In this document: positions 6,763 through 15,117 of the stretch, in pieces
How the letters are laid out: each line of letters begins with the position of its first letter
Position numbering within the stretch: position 1 is the first letter of the stretch
Assembly: GCA_964649415.1 (NCBI GenBank)
Contig: CAZYSK010000090.1
Location: 1-22,631 of the forward strand
Reading direction: 5' to 3'
Source: CAZYSK01 sp964649415
Lineage (GTDB): Bacteria; Chloroflexota; Anaerolineae; B4-G1
Length of the DNA stretch: 22,631 nucleotides
Notes under the pieces: generated by a model
The model's database searches: none
What the model saw: the letters and a program-made list of their open reading frames with translations, nothing else
Told to the model about the DNA's origin: nothing
Translations under genes and position numbers: made by a program

Positions 6763-7563
6763 CTAGCCCCTATTCCCTCGGGCCAGTCCGCTCTTCACCA
6801 GATAGTTGTAGCTCTTCTCCACGTCACTCAAGCTGTCGCCCGCCCAAAAGTCCTGTTCCACGATCAGCCACTCCGTTATACCCTCCCCGGCCTGGACGAC
6901 GCTGGGCAAATCTACTATGCCATCCCCCAGAGGGGCCATCGGCGGACCCTCGATAGACGGACCGTCTGCGTGAAAACGATAGGTGTTTGAGAAGCCATCT
7001 TTGAGGTGCAGCAATGGCGCTCTCTTGCCCAGCTTTCGCACCGCCTCTGCCGGGTCGCCCCCCCCTAGTGTTGCCCAGAGCGAGTCAATTTCAAAAAACA
7101 CCGTGGAATCCAGGTAATCCAGCATCACTTCATACGCCGAACGGCCTTCGACTTGCTGAAATTCCCACCAGTGGTTGTGGACGCCAAATGACAGGCCGTT
7201 GTCGGAAGCAACAGCATTAGATTCGTTGAAGAGGTCGCAAACCCGCCGGATGTCGTCTGTGGATGTGAAATCATCGGGGCCATTGGCGGAACAAGCAGCA
7301 ACCAGTCGTCTGCAACCGAGTACCGCCATCGTGTCGAGCACTTTGCTTTTCTGCCCGCCAAGTGGTAGCGCAAGATGTGCGCTGGTGATGACTAACCCCA
7401 AGTCCTTGAAGAGTTTAGCCATCTGTTCGGGTGTCGTCCCTGGAAAATCTGAAACCTCAATGCCGACAAAGCCCATCTGGGCGATCTTCTCTGCGCCCCC
7501 AGCAAAATCCCTGGCCAGGGCGTCCCGGACCGTGTATAGGTTTGTAGCAATTGGTGCGGGCAT
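6763..7563 (-). CDS. TIM-barrel sugar (phosphate) isomerase/epimerase
   Basis: A 266-residue xylose-isomerase-like TIM-barrel protein of the AP-endonuclease-2/IolE-IolI type. Likely metal ligands are Glu134 (in HNHWWEF), Asp160 (FEID), His186 (LHLKD) and Glu236 (VEQDF); Glu36 in GIEVSDF and His131 line the expected pocket. It probably interconverts keto sugars or epimerises at C2/C3. The AAGGAG site is 7 bases from the ATG at 7563 and only one base from the ATG at 7569, so the shorter start is chosen. It is the last gene of the minus-strand cluster, behind the URO-D-like gene, and converges on the RLP gene. Exact substrate cannot be read from sequence. Confidence 0.88.
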   Translation of the reverse strand: MPAPIATNLYTVRDALARDFAGGAEKIAQMGFVGIEVSDFPGTTPEQMAKLFKDLGLVITSAHLALPLGGQKSKVLDTMAVLGCRRLVAACSANGPDDFTSTDDIRRVCDLFNESNAVASDNGLSFGVHNHWWEFQQVEGRSAYEVMLDYLDSTVFFEIDSLWATLGGGDPAEAVRKLGKRAPLLHLKDGFSNTYRFHADGPSIEGPPMAPLGDGIVDLPSVVQAGEGITEWLIVEQDFWAGDSLSDVEKSYNYLVKSGLARGNRG

Positions 7564-7619
7564 GTGCATTCTCCTTGTCTATTGAGTCTTCTTCCGATCC
7601 CAGCGACCCACAAATCCAA

Positions 7620-7634
7620 TCGCGCTTGGCGCGC
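7620..7634 (-). other. Short GC hairpin between two genes
   Basis: CGCGC (7621-7625) and GCGCG (7629-7633) form a 5-bp stem with a TTG loop in the 143-base gap between the URO-D-like and isomerase genes. It is too small to call a terminator and may be an RNA-processing point or chance. Confidence 0.2.
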
Positions 7635-7706
7635 GAGGGGAACGGTTCCATTTTGTGCTGCGTCTACGGGCAGGTGAGCAACCTGGTTGAGACTGGGAGG
7701 CTTCCC

Positions 7707-8711
7707 CTACTGATCCTGCAAGACTTCGATCATCGCAGCCAGATTCTCGGGTTTGGCGTCACGCGGCACTTCATGAGAAGGGCCCGCGATATATCCCCCG
7801 TTTCGACCGATCTGATCGAGTAGCCTCTTGACTTCTTCCCTCACCTGATCGACAGTCCCATGAGGTAGCGTTCTTTGGATGCTGATGCCCCCATAAAAGC
7901 TCAGCCGGTCCCCGTACCGCCGCTTGACGTCGAAAACGTCCATGACTTCGGGCTGGAACGGATTAAAGATATCCACCCCGCATTCGATTAGTTCTGGGAA
8001 CAGTTCGTCAACCTTGCCGCAGGAGTGGATCGCCACATACTTCCCTCTGGATTTGGTCAGGGCATACATTTGGCGGATGCGTGGCTTGATGAATTCTCGC
8101 CAGAGCTTCGGCCCCATCAGCAACCCGGTCTGCATGCCCCAATCATCCCCTGTCAACAGGATGTCAATATCCAACGCGCACACGTGCTCGATGACGCGCA
8201 GATTCCATTCCAGGATCCTGTCCAGTAAAGCGTGAGCGAATTTCGGGTTGGTCAGCATCGCCATCAGCAGATTCTCCATACCCGCAAGCACCCACGCACG
8301 CTCGAACAAGCTGAAACCTAGATTGTACAACACGACCTGATCCCCTTTGTCCTTGACGGCCGCTTCTACGGCCGCAAAGCGTTGTGGGGCGTCAGGGTCG
8401 GGAAACGGCAAACTGTGTACGTTCTCAGGTGTCACCAGTTGATTCCAGACGGTACCGATGTCCTTGTCAACACTACGATTCCACAAAACCCCAAAGTCAT
8501 CCACCCAGATATCCGGTTCGATCTCCTTCCAACCTCCAAGGGGCCTGGACCTCACCACGTTGAGGCAGTTACCCATCTTGGACACAAAGTCAGGATCTCC
8601 GTAGAATTCGACCATATTGGCGTGGGCCTGCTGGGTGAATTCGATGTTGTAGGGAACCTTATCTGGCTGCTTGTGCACCAACGCGGTGAGAACACGTTCG
8701 CGGTTTTTCAT
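7707..8711 (-). CDS. Uroporphyrinogen decarboxylase-like (URO-D superfamily) protein
   Basis: A 334-residue cytoplasmic TIM-barrel protein of the URO-D family. It begins with the typical MKNRERVLTAL start. GDDWG lies at residues 188-192 and HSCG at 229-232; the His-x-Cys pair is the zinc-binding element of the MtaA/CmuA-type methyltransferase branch, rather than a feature of true HemE. FNPFQPEV and YGGIS follow. Such proteins commonly lie in sugar-utilisation loci of Chloroflexota and related groups, with unknown function. The start at 8711 fits the family; AAGGAAGG is about 11 bases upstream, and the open frame further upstream runs into the kinase gene. It sits 37 bases after the PfkB kinase stop. 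A haem-biosynthesis role is unlikely. Methyl transfer or a decarboxylation step is possible. Confidence 0.85.
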   Translation of the reverse strand: MKNRERVLTALVHKQPDKVPYNIEFTQQAHANMVEFYGDPDFVSKMGNCLNVVRSRPLGGWKEIEPDIWVDDFGVLWNRSVDKDIGTVWNQLVTPENVHSLPFPDPDAPQRFAAVEAAVKDKGDQVVLYNLGFSLFERAWVLAGMENLLMAMLTNPKFAHALLDRILEWNLRVIEHVCALDIDILLTGDDWGMQTGLLMGPKLWREFIKPRIRQMYALTKSRGKYVAIHSCGKVDELFPELIECGVDIFNPFQPEVMDVFDVKRRYGDRLSFYGGISIQRTLPHGTVDQVREEVKRLLDQIGRNGGYIAGPSHEVPRDAKPENLAAMIEVLQDQ

Positions 8712-8748
8712 TTGGCATGTACCTTCCTTCAGTGTCTCTCGTAACAAG

Positions 8749-9672
8749 CTATGCTGCGTGGAGATGTTCCACGAGGAATTGATCAATCATGGACCGGGTA
8801 GGAATACCGGAGCGCCCACCTGGGTGGGTGGCTTTGATGCCGGCAGCGGCCGTCGCTATCTCAACGGCTGTATCCACACGTTCGCCTTGTGCAAGACAGG
8901 CAGCATAAGCACCGTGAAACACATCGCCACAGCCGTTGGTGTCCACGACCTGGACATCGAATGCCGGAAAGTGACGAACGTCTCCACCGCGTTCTGCATA
9001 CCAGCAACCACGCTCACCTGCCGTGACGACACAACAAGCCCGGTCTTTGCCAGAGAGCGCGCGCACCATCGCGGCCGGAGTGCGTTCCCCGGTCACATTC
9101 TGGGCAAGGTCAATGCCAACAATGAGATGGTCCACCCGGGGCAGCAGGGCAAACAATTGAGGATCCTTGTCTGACTCTATGTCAGCGACCACCGGGACAC
9201 CGAGCCTCTGGGCTACGTCGGCGGCGTATAGGGCCGCCTGAAGAACCGTGTGATCAACGAACAGCACACGGCATTCACCGATCAACTCATCCGATATGTC
9301 TTGTGGTTGGGGCTGCATCATGCCCGCAAGCGAGTAGAGGAGTGTGCGTTCCCCGGTGGCCTGGGAAACGATCACAACGGAGTGGATAGGCCGCGCCTGA
9401 GCCCGAAGCACGACCGGTGTACAGTCTACGCCCTCACGCTCCAGTTCCTCAATGGAAAAGTGCGACAATTCGTCGTCGCCGAGCACACCACAATAGGCCG
9501 CCCGCGCGCCCAGACGAGCAGCGGCGACCAACGCTGTTCCAGCAAGGCCACCTCCCTCACGGCGCTGACTCTGTATCGGAACTTTGGTGTCCGGCAACGG
9601 GTAGCCATCGAGGTAGAGCAAATCATCAACAGCTACGGCACCGAAACCAAGAACATCCCAAAGCTTGGTCAT
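8749..9672 (-). CDS. PfkB/ribokinase-family sugar kinase
   Basis: A 307-residue carbohydrate kinase of the PfkB/ribokinase fold. It has the N-terminal Gly-rich substrate loop EGGGLAGTA (39-47) and the C-terminal ATP/anion-hole motif DTNGCGDVFHG (244-254), with Asp250 the catalytic base. The canonical Ala of GAGD is Cys here. It should phosphorylate a sugar or sugar acid with ATP. Its ATG overlaps the stop of the upstream aldolase gene by four bases (ATGA), indicating translational coupling, so kinase and aldolase probably work in sequence. The preferred sugar (2-keto-3-deoxygluconate, fructose-1-phosphate or another) cannot be fixed. Confidence 0.92.
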   Translation of the reverse strand: MTKLWDVLGFGAVAVDDLLYLDGYPLPDTKVPIQSQRREGGGLAGTALVAAARLGARAAYCGVLGDDELSHFSIEELEREGVDCTPVVLRAQARPIHSVVIVSQATGERTLLYSLAGMMQPQPQDISDELIGECRVLFVDHTVLQAALYAADVAQRLGVPVVADIESDKDPQLFALLPRVDHLIVGIDLAQNVTGERTPAAMVRALSGKDRACCVVTAGERGCWYAERGGDVRHFPAFDVQVVDTNGCGDVFHGAYAACLAQGERVDTAVEIATAAAGIKATHPGGRSGIPTRSMIDQFLVEHLHAA

Positions 9673-10472
9673 AAGCCTGCGATTTGCAGGGCCTCTTGGG
9701 GCGTCCTCTCGTCGTGAATGACGGCCTTGAAAGCCATGACGGCTGCCGTTATGTGATCAAAACCCCACACGTTGCGGCCAATCGTAGCGCCGCGCGCGCC
9801 ACTGCGCACAACTTCACCCATCATGTCGAGCGCAGCCTCCAATGTCTTCGCGCGCGGCCCTCCGGCAGCCACCACCGGCACCGGACAGTCCGCGACAATC
9901 TGCGCAAAAGCTTCCACTTGGCCACAGTAAGGAGTCTTGATGATGTCCACACCTGTCTCAGCAGCGCATCGAACAGCCCACGCGATGTCTTCGGCTGCGA
10001 AGGAGACCTTTGGCACGTCAGTCCAGTCACGCGGGTAGATGTGGCAAATCACCGGCATCTCAAATCGGGAGGCCTGCCGCACACAATCCGCCACGGTGCG
10101 CAGGTGAGCGCCCTCTGTGTGACCCCGTACAAAGGCGGCGACGGCAAATGCATCAGCACCGAGGCGAACGGCATCCTCTGGGGTAGCGATTTGCTCGCAG
10201 ACCGAGTCGTCAATACGGCTAATGCTACTCTGTACAATGAGAGATACGCGACCCGCGTGGGGTTTCCACGCCGACGAGGCCATGCCTTTGTGCATAGTGA
10301 TGGCGTCGGGCCGACCCGCCACAATTGCGGCGAGGGTTGGCTGAATCCCACGCAGGCCACTGGGCAGTGGTCCATCGCCATAGTTGATGAAATGATCTAC
10401 GGCGATCGAACACAGACGGCCAGAGGGATCGGAGAACAAGCGATTCAGTCGGACGAGTCTTCCAGTGTTCAT
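9669..10472 (-). CDS. Class I DeoC/FbaB/LacD-family aldolase
   Basis: A 267-residue Schiff-base aldolase of the DeoC/LacD superfamily, closest in motif style to archaeal-type class I fructose-bisphosphate aldolase and LsrF. The catalytic lysine is Lys179 in IIKTPYCG. Phosphate-binding loops are GGP (204-206) and GRNVWG (232-237). AVDHF (24-28) and HKG (61-63) are further family features. It should cleave a phosphorylated ketose or keto acid to triose-level products. The ATG is preceded by AAGGGG about 11 bases away; the gene begins 9 bases after the permease stop and overlaps the kinase by four bases. It is a different family from type II enzymes such as GatY. Confidence 0.88.
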   Translation of the reverse strand: MNTGRLVRLNRLFSDPSGRLCSIAVDHFINYGDGPLPSGLRGIQPTLAAIVAGRPDAITMHKGMASSAWKPHAGRVSLIVQSSISRIDDSVCEQIATPEDAVRLGADAFAVAAFVRGHTEGAHLRTVADCVRQASRFEMPVICHIYPRDWTDVPKVSFAAEDIAWAVRCAAETGVDIIKTPYCGQVEAFAQIVADCPVPVVAAGGPRAKTLEAALDMMGEVVRSGARGATIGRNVWGFDHITAAVMAFKAVIHDERTPQEALQIAGL

Positions 10473-10481
10473 ATACTTGGA

Positions 10482-11381
10482 CTACCCCTTAATACCTGTC
10501 AGGACAATGCCCTTGACGAAATAGCGTTGGAAGAGTATATACACGAGCAAGCTAGGCAACGTACTGATGAACGCGACACCCATCAACTCGTTCCAGACGA
10601 CAATGTGTTCGCCCATGAACTTGCCCAATCCTAGCGTTAGCGGATACATCTCTGTGCGGTTGATGATGATCAACGGCCAAAGGAACGAGTCCCAGCTCGC
10701 CAGGAACGAGATGATAGCCAACGTCGTCAGCGCGGGACCAATCAGAGGCAGCGCCACCCGGGAGTAGATGGCCAGCTCACTGCTGCCGTCAATGCGTGCT
10801 GCATCAATGAGCTCATCGGGAACCTCGCGGATGAACTGCCGCATCAAGAAGATGCCAAACGGATTCACCAGTGCCGGTACGATCATGCCGGTATAGGAAT
10901 CCATCCAACCCAAGTCTCTTACCACAATAAAGAGAGGAATGACAGTCGCAATGAATGGAATCATGCTGATCGCCAGAATGCCAGTGAACAGCGTCTCTCG
11001 GCCAGGGAAATCGTACTTGGCAAAACCATAACCTGCGAGGGAACAGAAAAAAAGCCTGCCCAGGGTCGTCACTATGGCCACAAAAAGACTGTTCGCATAG
11101 AAGCGAGTAACAGGCAGACGATGCAATGCCGAGTTGATGGTTTGGATAAGCTGAAAGTTATCCGGAATCCACTGCATGGGCATGACGAAAACTTCATTCA
11201 ACGGTTTGGAGGCAATGGACACCATCCATAGCAACGGCATGACCATGAATACGCCTACCCCGGCTAGGAGAACGTAGAAGATGACCCAGCCGACACCAGC
11301 AACGATACGCCTCGCACCCCTTCCTCGTTTACGCGTTCCCGCGGAATGATTGATCGTCGCGCAGTTCATTTGTCTTCCCAT
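10482..11381 (-). CDS. ABC sugar transporter permease (MalG type)
   Basis: A 299-residue inner-membrane permease with a short basic N-terminus, then about six hydrophobic segments (first at about residues 28-55). The cytoplasmic EAA loop, which docks the ATPase, is seen as VPDELIDAARIDGSSE followed by LPL. It pairs with the permease encoded just upstream (14-base gap) to form the import channel. The N-terminal ATG at 11381 has TGGAG close by; a second ATG four codons on has GGGAAG and could also be used. No transporter ATPase gene is in the window. Confidence 0.93.
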   Translation of the reverse strand: MGRQMNCATINHSAGTRKRGRGARRIVAGVGWVIFYVLLAGVGVFMVMPLLWMVSIASKPLNEVFVMPMQWIPDNFQLIQTINSALHRLPVTRFYANSLFVAIVTTLGRLFFCSLAGYGFAKYDFPGRETLFTGILAISMIPFIATVIPLFIVVRDLGWMDSYTGMIVPALVNPFGIFLMRQFIREVPDELIDAARIDGSSELAIYSRVALPLIGPALTTLAIISFLASWDSFLWPLIIINRTEMYPLTLGLGKFMGEHIVVWNELMGVAFISTLPSLLVYILFQRYFVKGIVLTGIKG

Positions 11382-11395
11382 TCATCTCCAGTGTC

Positions 11396-12325
11396 TTATG
11401 TCAGCGGCTTGAAGAAATATCTTTGGGCCCCAGTGATAGCCACCAACACAACCAGCATAATCGTGGCAACTGCCGTCGCGTATCCCATCTTCAAGAAAAC
11501 GAACGCGTTTTCATACGTATAGACGGTTAGCATGCGGCTGGCTTCCGCCGGCCCTCCCCCTGTCATCAACCAGACCGGGGTGAATACCTGAAAGCTGTCG
11601 ATCAAGGTATTCACCAATACCAACAGAATCGATGGGCGCAGAAGAGGCAACGTGATATATCGAAAGACCTTGCGACGATTGGCGCCGTCAATCTGCGCTG
11701 CCTCGTAGTACACCCCCGGTATCCCCTGTAGCCCGGCCAGGTAGATCAGCATGTAGTATCCAAATCCCTTCCAGACGCCTATGATGATCAACGCATAAAG
11801 CACCAGGTCCGTGTCCTGAATCCACAGAATCTTGGTATAGCCCAGAGGGTCCGAAATGACGTGGTAGAGCCCGTAGGTGGGATTGTATATCAAGTTCCAG
11901 ACCAACGCAGTCACGACCCAAGGGATCACGACGGGAACGAAGTAGATGACACGAAAGAAATCACGCAGAGGGAACTTCCGGTCAAAGAGCATAGCGACCG
12001 CCAGTGACACGACAGTGAGGAACAGACTGACGCCAATGCTATAGGACACCGTAACCTTCACCGAATTGATAAAGTGCGTATCGCGAAACAACCTGATGTA
12101 GTTCGCCAGACCGGTAAATACCGGCGCACTAGAGAAATCGTAAGAGGTGAAACTCAGTCCTATGGTCCTTAGGATCGGATAAATGCTAAAGAAGACCTGG
12201 TGGAGCAGCGCTGGCAAAATGAAAATGAGACCGGTCAAGCTCAAACGGCGAAAGTATCCTAACCGACGTTTTCTTCCCTGAGAAACGTGCTGGTTCACAG
12301 CCATCCCAGTGTTTGAGTGTGGCAT
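11396..12325 (-). CDS. ABC sugar transporter permease (MalF type)
   Basis: A 309-residue inner-membrane permease with about six membrane segments and the EAA loop GVYYEAAQIDGANRRKVF followed by LPLLRP. It is the partner of the MalG-type permease. The open frame extends to a TTG at 12355, but AGAGG is 7 bases from the ATG at 12325, giving the preferred start. It is separated from the upstream binding-protein gene by 207 bases containing a strong hairpin, which may lower its expression relative to the binding protein. Confidence 0.92.
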   Translation of the reverse strand: MPHSNTGMAVNQHVSQGRKRRLGYFRRLSLTGLIFILPALLHQVFFSIYPILRTIGLSFTSYDFSSAPVFTGLANYIRLFRDTHFINSVKVTVSYSIGVSLFLTVVSLAVAMLFDRKFPLRDFFRVIYFVPVVIPWVVTALVWNLIYNPTYGLYHVISDPLGYTKILWIQDTDLVLYALIIIGVWKGFGYYMLIYLAGLQGIPGVYYEAAQIDGANRRKVFRYITLPLLRPSILLVLVNTLIDSFQVFTPVWLMTGGGPAEASRMLTVYTYENAFVFLKMGYATAVATIMLVVLVAITGAQRYFFKPLT

Positions 12326-12430
12326 TGCCATACCTCTAAGATACGCCCTTTCCAATCAGATGAACCAACGACTGCGCCTCTATCCGGAAAAGCGACGGAA
12401 CAAGAGATTGAATCAAGGCAGATGAACTCA

Positions 12431-12472
12431 ATGTGGGGAGCAAAGAAACGGTTCCTCTTTGCTCCCCAACAT
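12431..12472 (-). terminator. Strong intercistronic hairpin between binding protein and permeases
   Basis: A perfect 12-bp stem (12435-12446 with 12456-12467, 9-base loop), extended by further pairs ATGT/ACAT with one bulge, sits between the binding-protein stop and the MalF-type start. No T run follows on the minus strand, so it is more likely to protect the upstream message or attenuate partly than to stop all transcription. This is comparable to the hairpins behind malE-type genes. Confidence 0.65.
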
Positions 12473-12532
12473 ACCATCAAGGTGTCTTCATCCAGACGAG
12501 GCACCGTTTCCGGCACCAAGCCCTATGGCGAC

Positions 12533-13906
12533 TTACGCTTCCTTCAGCATCGCGTCAATGTCTTCCTTGGCCTTATCCAAGTGCTGCTTGATGTTTCCGC
12601 GGTCACTCATGATACGCTCCAGCGCCTGGCTCACCAGGTCCGCCAGTTCCTGGTACTTGGGCGTCTGCGGCACAGGCACACCATTCGGGAAGTCCTTGAG
12701 CTGAGTCTCCAGCCAGGGCAGATCTTCCGTCGCAGGATCATCCTCCCAACCCTTACGACACGGGATGTCGCCGACCGCCGTCAGCCACCCGATCTGATCC
12801 TGAGACAGGAAGTCAATGAACTTCCACGCGACCTGCGCGTTCGGGCTATTGCGGTTCACGACGTAGCACCACCGCCACATCGGCGACATGTCGCGCTTGT
12901 GATACTCCTCCGACCACTTGGGGAAGTTGGCGATGCCCCACCCCTCCGGCCACCTCGCGACGGTGTCGGGGTCCACACTCCTCCACCCGCCGACGCCCCA
13001 TGGCCCCTGGAACCAGATCGAAGAACGGTGTTCCCAGAACTCTTGGTTGATCTCTGCGATGGTAAAGCCGGGCTCGCTGCACTTGTACTTCTCGACGAGA
13101 TCAAGATAGAACTCGCACGCGTGCTCACCCTCTGGGCTGTTCATGGTGCACTCTGTCCCATCTTCGCTCAGGATGTCGCCACCCAACTGGTAGATCAGTG
13201 GATGGAAACACTTGACGGGCCACTCAGTGCTCATTGGGGGCCGATACGTCCACTGCATCCCAGCTCGGGTCATGTTGCCAGATGCGTCTCGTACCGTTAG
13301 CTTGGCGCCGACTTCACCGCACTCCTCCCACGTCGCCGGTGCTACGTCGGGATCAAGCCCGGCTTCCTCCATGTCATCCTTCCACCAGTAGGTGTGCAGT
13401 ACATTGTACTCGTTCGGTATACCATACAACTGGTCATCCAGCACAACCCCGTTCAGTGATCCGGGCAAGTAGAGGTCCATCAGCTCCTTGATGTCTGCGA
13501 CACCGAAGCTGGCCGGGTCCGCCGGGGCCAACCAATCCTTGGACGTGTACAGGGCAAAGTTCCAGTCACCGATGGCGAACATATCGGAACCAGACCCGGC
13601 GGCCAAAGTCGAGGTTAGCTTCTTGTCGTAGTCAACGATGGGAATCGTCTCGTAAACGACGGTGACGTTGGGTGCAACTTCCTTGTATTCCCCGATCAGC
13701 TTGTTCGTCTGATCGGGACGGCTCTCACCACCATAGTGCTGCCAGAAGGTTATTTCGACCGCTTCTGGTTCAGGTGGGGCTTCGGTGACCTCGGGCTTCT
13801 CTTCTGGAGCGGGTGTCGCTGGCGCGCAAGCGGCCAACGCGGCGCCGCCCAACGCTAGCCCCGCAGCGCTGAGAAACTCTCGACGACTGAGCAACTTCCT
13901 TTCCAT
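12533..13906 (-). CDS. ABC sugar-binding lipoprotein with Tat-type signal
   Basis: A 457-residue extracytoplasmic solute-binding protein of the SBP_bac_1 (MalE-like) group. The signal has a twin-arginine motif SRREFL (7-12), a hydrophobic stretch and a lipobox LAAC with Cys27 as the lipidated residue. An Ala/Pro/Glu-rich linker precedes the domain that begins with ITFWQHYGG. AGGAG lies 7 bases before the ATG. It feeds the two permeases. The Tat signal plus lipobox is common in Chloroflexota and Actinomycetota. Ligand is unknown; the many Trp and Tyr residues (for example WWKDDMEEAG) suit a sugar. It follows the DeoR gene after 253 bases. Confidence 0.93.
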   Translation of the reverse strand: MERKLLSRREFLSAAGLALGGAALAACAPATPAPEEKPEVTEAPPEPEAVEITFWQHYGGESRPDQTNKLIGEYKEVAPNVTVVYETIPIVDYDKKLTSTLAAGSGSDMFAIGDWNFALYTSKDWLAPADPASFGVADIKELMDLYLPGSLNGVVLDDQLYGIPNEYNVLHTYWWKDDMEEAGLDPDVAPATWEECGEVGAKLTVRDASGNMTRAGMQWTYRPPMSTEWPVKCFHPLIYQLGGDILSEDGTECTMNSPEGEHACEFYLDLVEKYKCSEPGFTIAEINQEFWEHRSSIWFQGPWGVGGWRSVDPDTVARWPEGWGIANFPKWSEEYHKRDMSPMWRWCYVVNRNSPNAQVAWKFIDFLSQDQIGWLTAVGDIPCRKGWEDDPATEDLPWLETQLKDFPNGVPVPQTPKYQELADLVSQALERIMSDRGNIKQHLDKAKEDIDAMLKEA

Positions 13907-14159
13907 TTTCTTTCTCCTCTTGAGTACTCTGCCTGTGGAGTCGCCAGCCTGCCTCCACGGCTATCCCTAAATAGTTCCATCCACCACAACCTGGGGGCAT
14001 GGCCCAGGAAGGCACCACGATATTACCTGATTGCATTCCCTGAACCGCTTCGCTCAGATCCACGGAGTGCGCCGGAACGCACCTTCAAAACCCGTTCGGG
14101 AGGTGGAGCTTTTGGCTGAACGATGCCCTCGACACCACAATGTCACGCCGCCGACTCGC
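13907..14159 (-). other. Intergenic region upstream of the binding-protein gene
   Basis: 253 bases without a gene. I see no good -35/-10 pair. A 6-bp hairpin CCTGGG/CCCAGG (13990-14008) and a 5-bp hairpin GTGCG/CGCAC (14067-14082) are present. The transporter genes may be transcribed by read-through from the DeoR promoter or from a promoter I cannot recognise. Confidence 0.4.
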
Positions 14160-14921
14160 CTAAACGATGATCAGCTCGATGCCAGCGCGCTCTATCTCGA
14201 CTCGCGTGTCTTCCTCGAGACCGGAGTCGGTGATGATCGTGTGTATAGCCGACAGCGCCCCTACTTCGTTGAACGATACCCTTCCCCATTTCATCGAATC
14301 GGCCAGCAAGATGACCTGTTTCGCGGATCGAATCATTGCTTTCTTTACACGCACCGTCTCGCGAGATAAGTCGGTCAAACCAGCTTTCACGTCTACGGAG
14401 CGGATACCCAAAAAGAGCTTTTGCGCAACTGTGTCTTTCAGTGCCCACTCGGCGTGCGGACCAGCGGTGGACATCGTTTCCCGGTTCATCAGGCCGCCCA
14501 GCACAATCACGTGCACGTTGATGAGAGACCCTACCTCAGTGGCGATATTCAGGCCATTGGTGAGTACTATCAGACCCGGGAGACTACGCATGTTCCTGGC
14601 CATTGCCATCACCGTCGTGCCAGCATCCATGATGATGGTATCACCGGCGCAGACAAGTCGTGCCGCCGCCACGCCAATCCGGCGCTTCTGTTCTGTGTTC
14701 AATCTGGCGCGTTGCTCGTACGCAACCAAGTGATTGGCAGCAGAGTTGACAACGGCCCCACCACGTTCTCGCACTAACAACCCTTGGCTGGCCAGCAAAT
14801 CGAGGTCGCTGCGAATCGTAACTTCTGAAACACGGAACTGGTCGCTCAGGTCGCTAACCTGCACGACTCCCTGTCGCGCAACGAGATCCAGTATGTGCGT
14901 ACGCCTTTCGGATGGAAGCAT
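14160..14921 (-). CDS. DeoR-family transcriptional regulator
   Basis: A 253-residue regulator with the classical DeoR winged helix-turn-helix at residues 5-57 (VSDLSDQFRVSEVTIRSDL, then GLLVRERGGAV). A C-terminal sugar-phosphate-sensing DeoRC domain carries the DAGTTV, LTNGL and LGG elements. Members usually repress and are released by phosphorylated sugar intermediates, fitting the kinases here. GGGAG is 9 bases before the ATG. It lies between the uronate-isomerase-like gene and the transporter and has its own promoter with a dyad, so autoregulation is plausible. Its likely targets are both arms of this locus. Confidence 0.94.
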   Translation of the reverse strand: MLPSERRTHILDLVARQGVVQVSDLSDQFRVSEVTIRSDLDLLASQGLLVRERGGAVVNSAANHLVAYEQRARLNTEQKRRIGVAAARLVCAGDTIIMDAGTTVMAMARNMRSLPGLIVLTNGLNIATEVGSLINVHVIVLGGLMNRETMSTAGPHAEWALKDTVAQKLFLGIRSVDVKAGLTDLSRETVRVKKAMIRSAKQVILLADSMKWGRVSFNEVGALSAIHTIITDSGLEEDTRVEIERAGIELIIV

Positions 14922-14991
14922 GTCTCAAACTCCCTCGTCCCATCCCCTCTCACAGCCCAGTGCAATAGCAGCAGTGTCCAACTTGTTGTAC

Positions 14992-15020
14992 ATTATAGCA
15001 CACAAATGATCGAAGGTCAA
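14992..15020 (-). promoter_or_regulatory. Sigma70 promoter of the DeoR gene
   Basis: On the minus strand, TTGACC (15020-15015) and TATAAT (14997-14992) are spaced by exactly 17 bases. Transcription would start near 14985, about 65 bases before the DeoR ATG. With 67-95, it is one of two near-consensus promoters in the window. Confidence 0.8.
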
Positions 15021-15040
15021 TAGCTTTCTATATTCTTCGA
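15010..15040. promoter_or_regulatory. Candidate operator over the DeoR promoter -35
   Basis: An imperfect dyad: TCGAAG (15010-15015) mirrors CTTCGA (15035-15040), and the inner AATAG mirrors CTAT around a CTTT centre. It overlaps the -35 box of the DeoR promoter, a position suited to repression. Binding by this DeoR protein is an inference. Confidence 0.45.
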
Positions 15041-15117
15041 ATTTCTACGTTACACTGCTAGGCCAGGCATCGTGCGAATCCTGTTCCCCATTCTTGCCAT
15101 TCTTCTTGAATGAGGTT

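Noticed and set aside
9684..10634. 316-residue plus-strand open frame
   Set aside because: It is antisense to the aldolase gene, whose catalytic motifs are clear; no recognisable domain or ribosome binding site.
12317..13300. 327-residue plus-strand open frame
   Set aside because: It is antisense to the solute-binding protein gene and rich in Arg, Pro and His, as expected from a shadow frame.
6763..14921. Sulfo-EMP (sulfoquinovose) pathway, given aldolase, PfkB kinase and DeoR regulator
   Set aside because: No sulfoquinovose isomerase, SLA reductase or GH31/GH188 sulfoquinovosidase is present, and the aldolase resembles FbaB/LsrF more than YihT.
15070..15090. Second copy of the tRNA-like string (CGAATCCTGT) as a matching attachment site
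   Set aside because: Only 10 bases match exactly, which is expected by chance in a window of this size.
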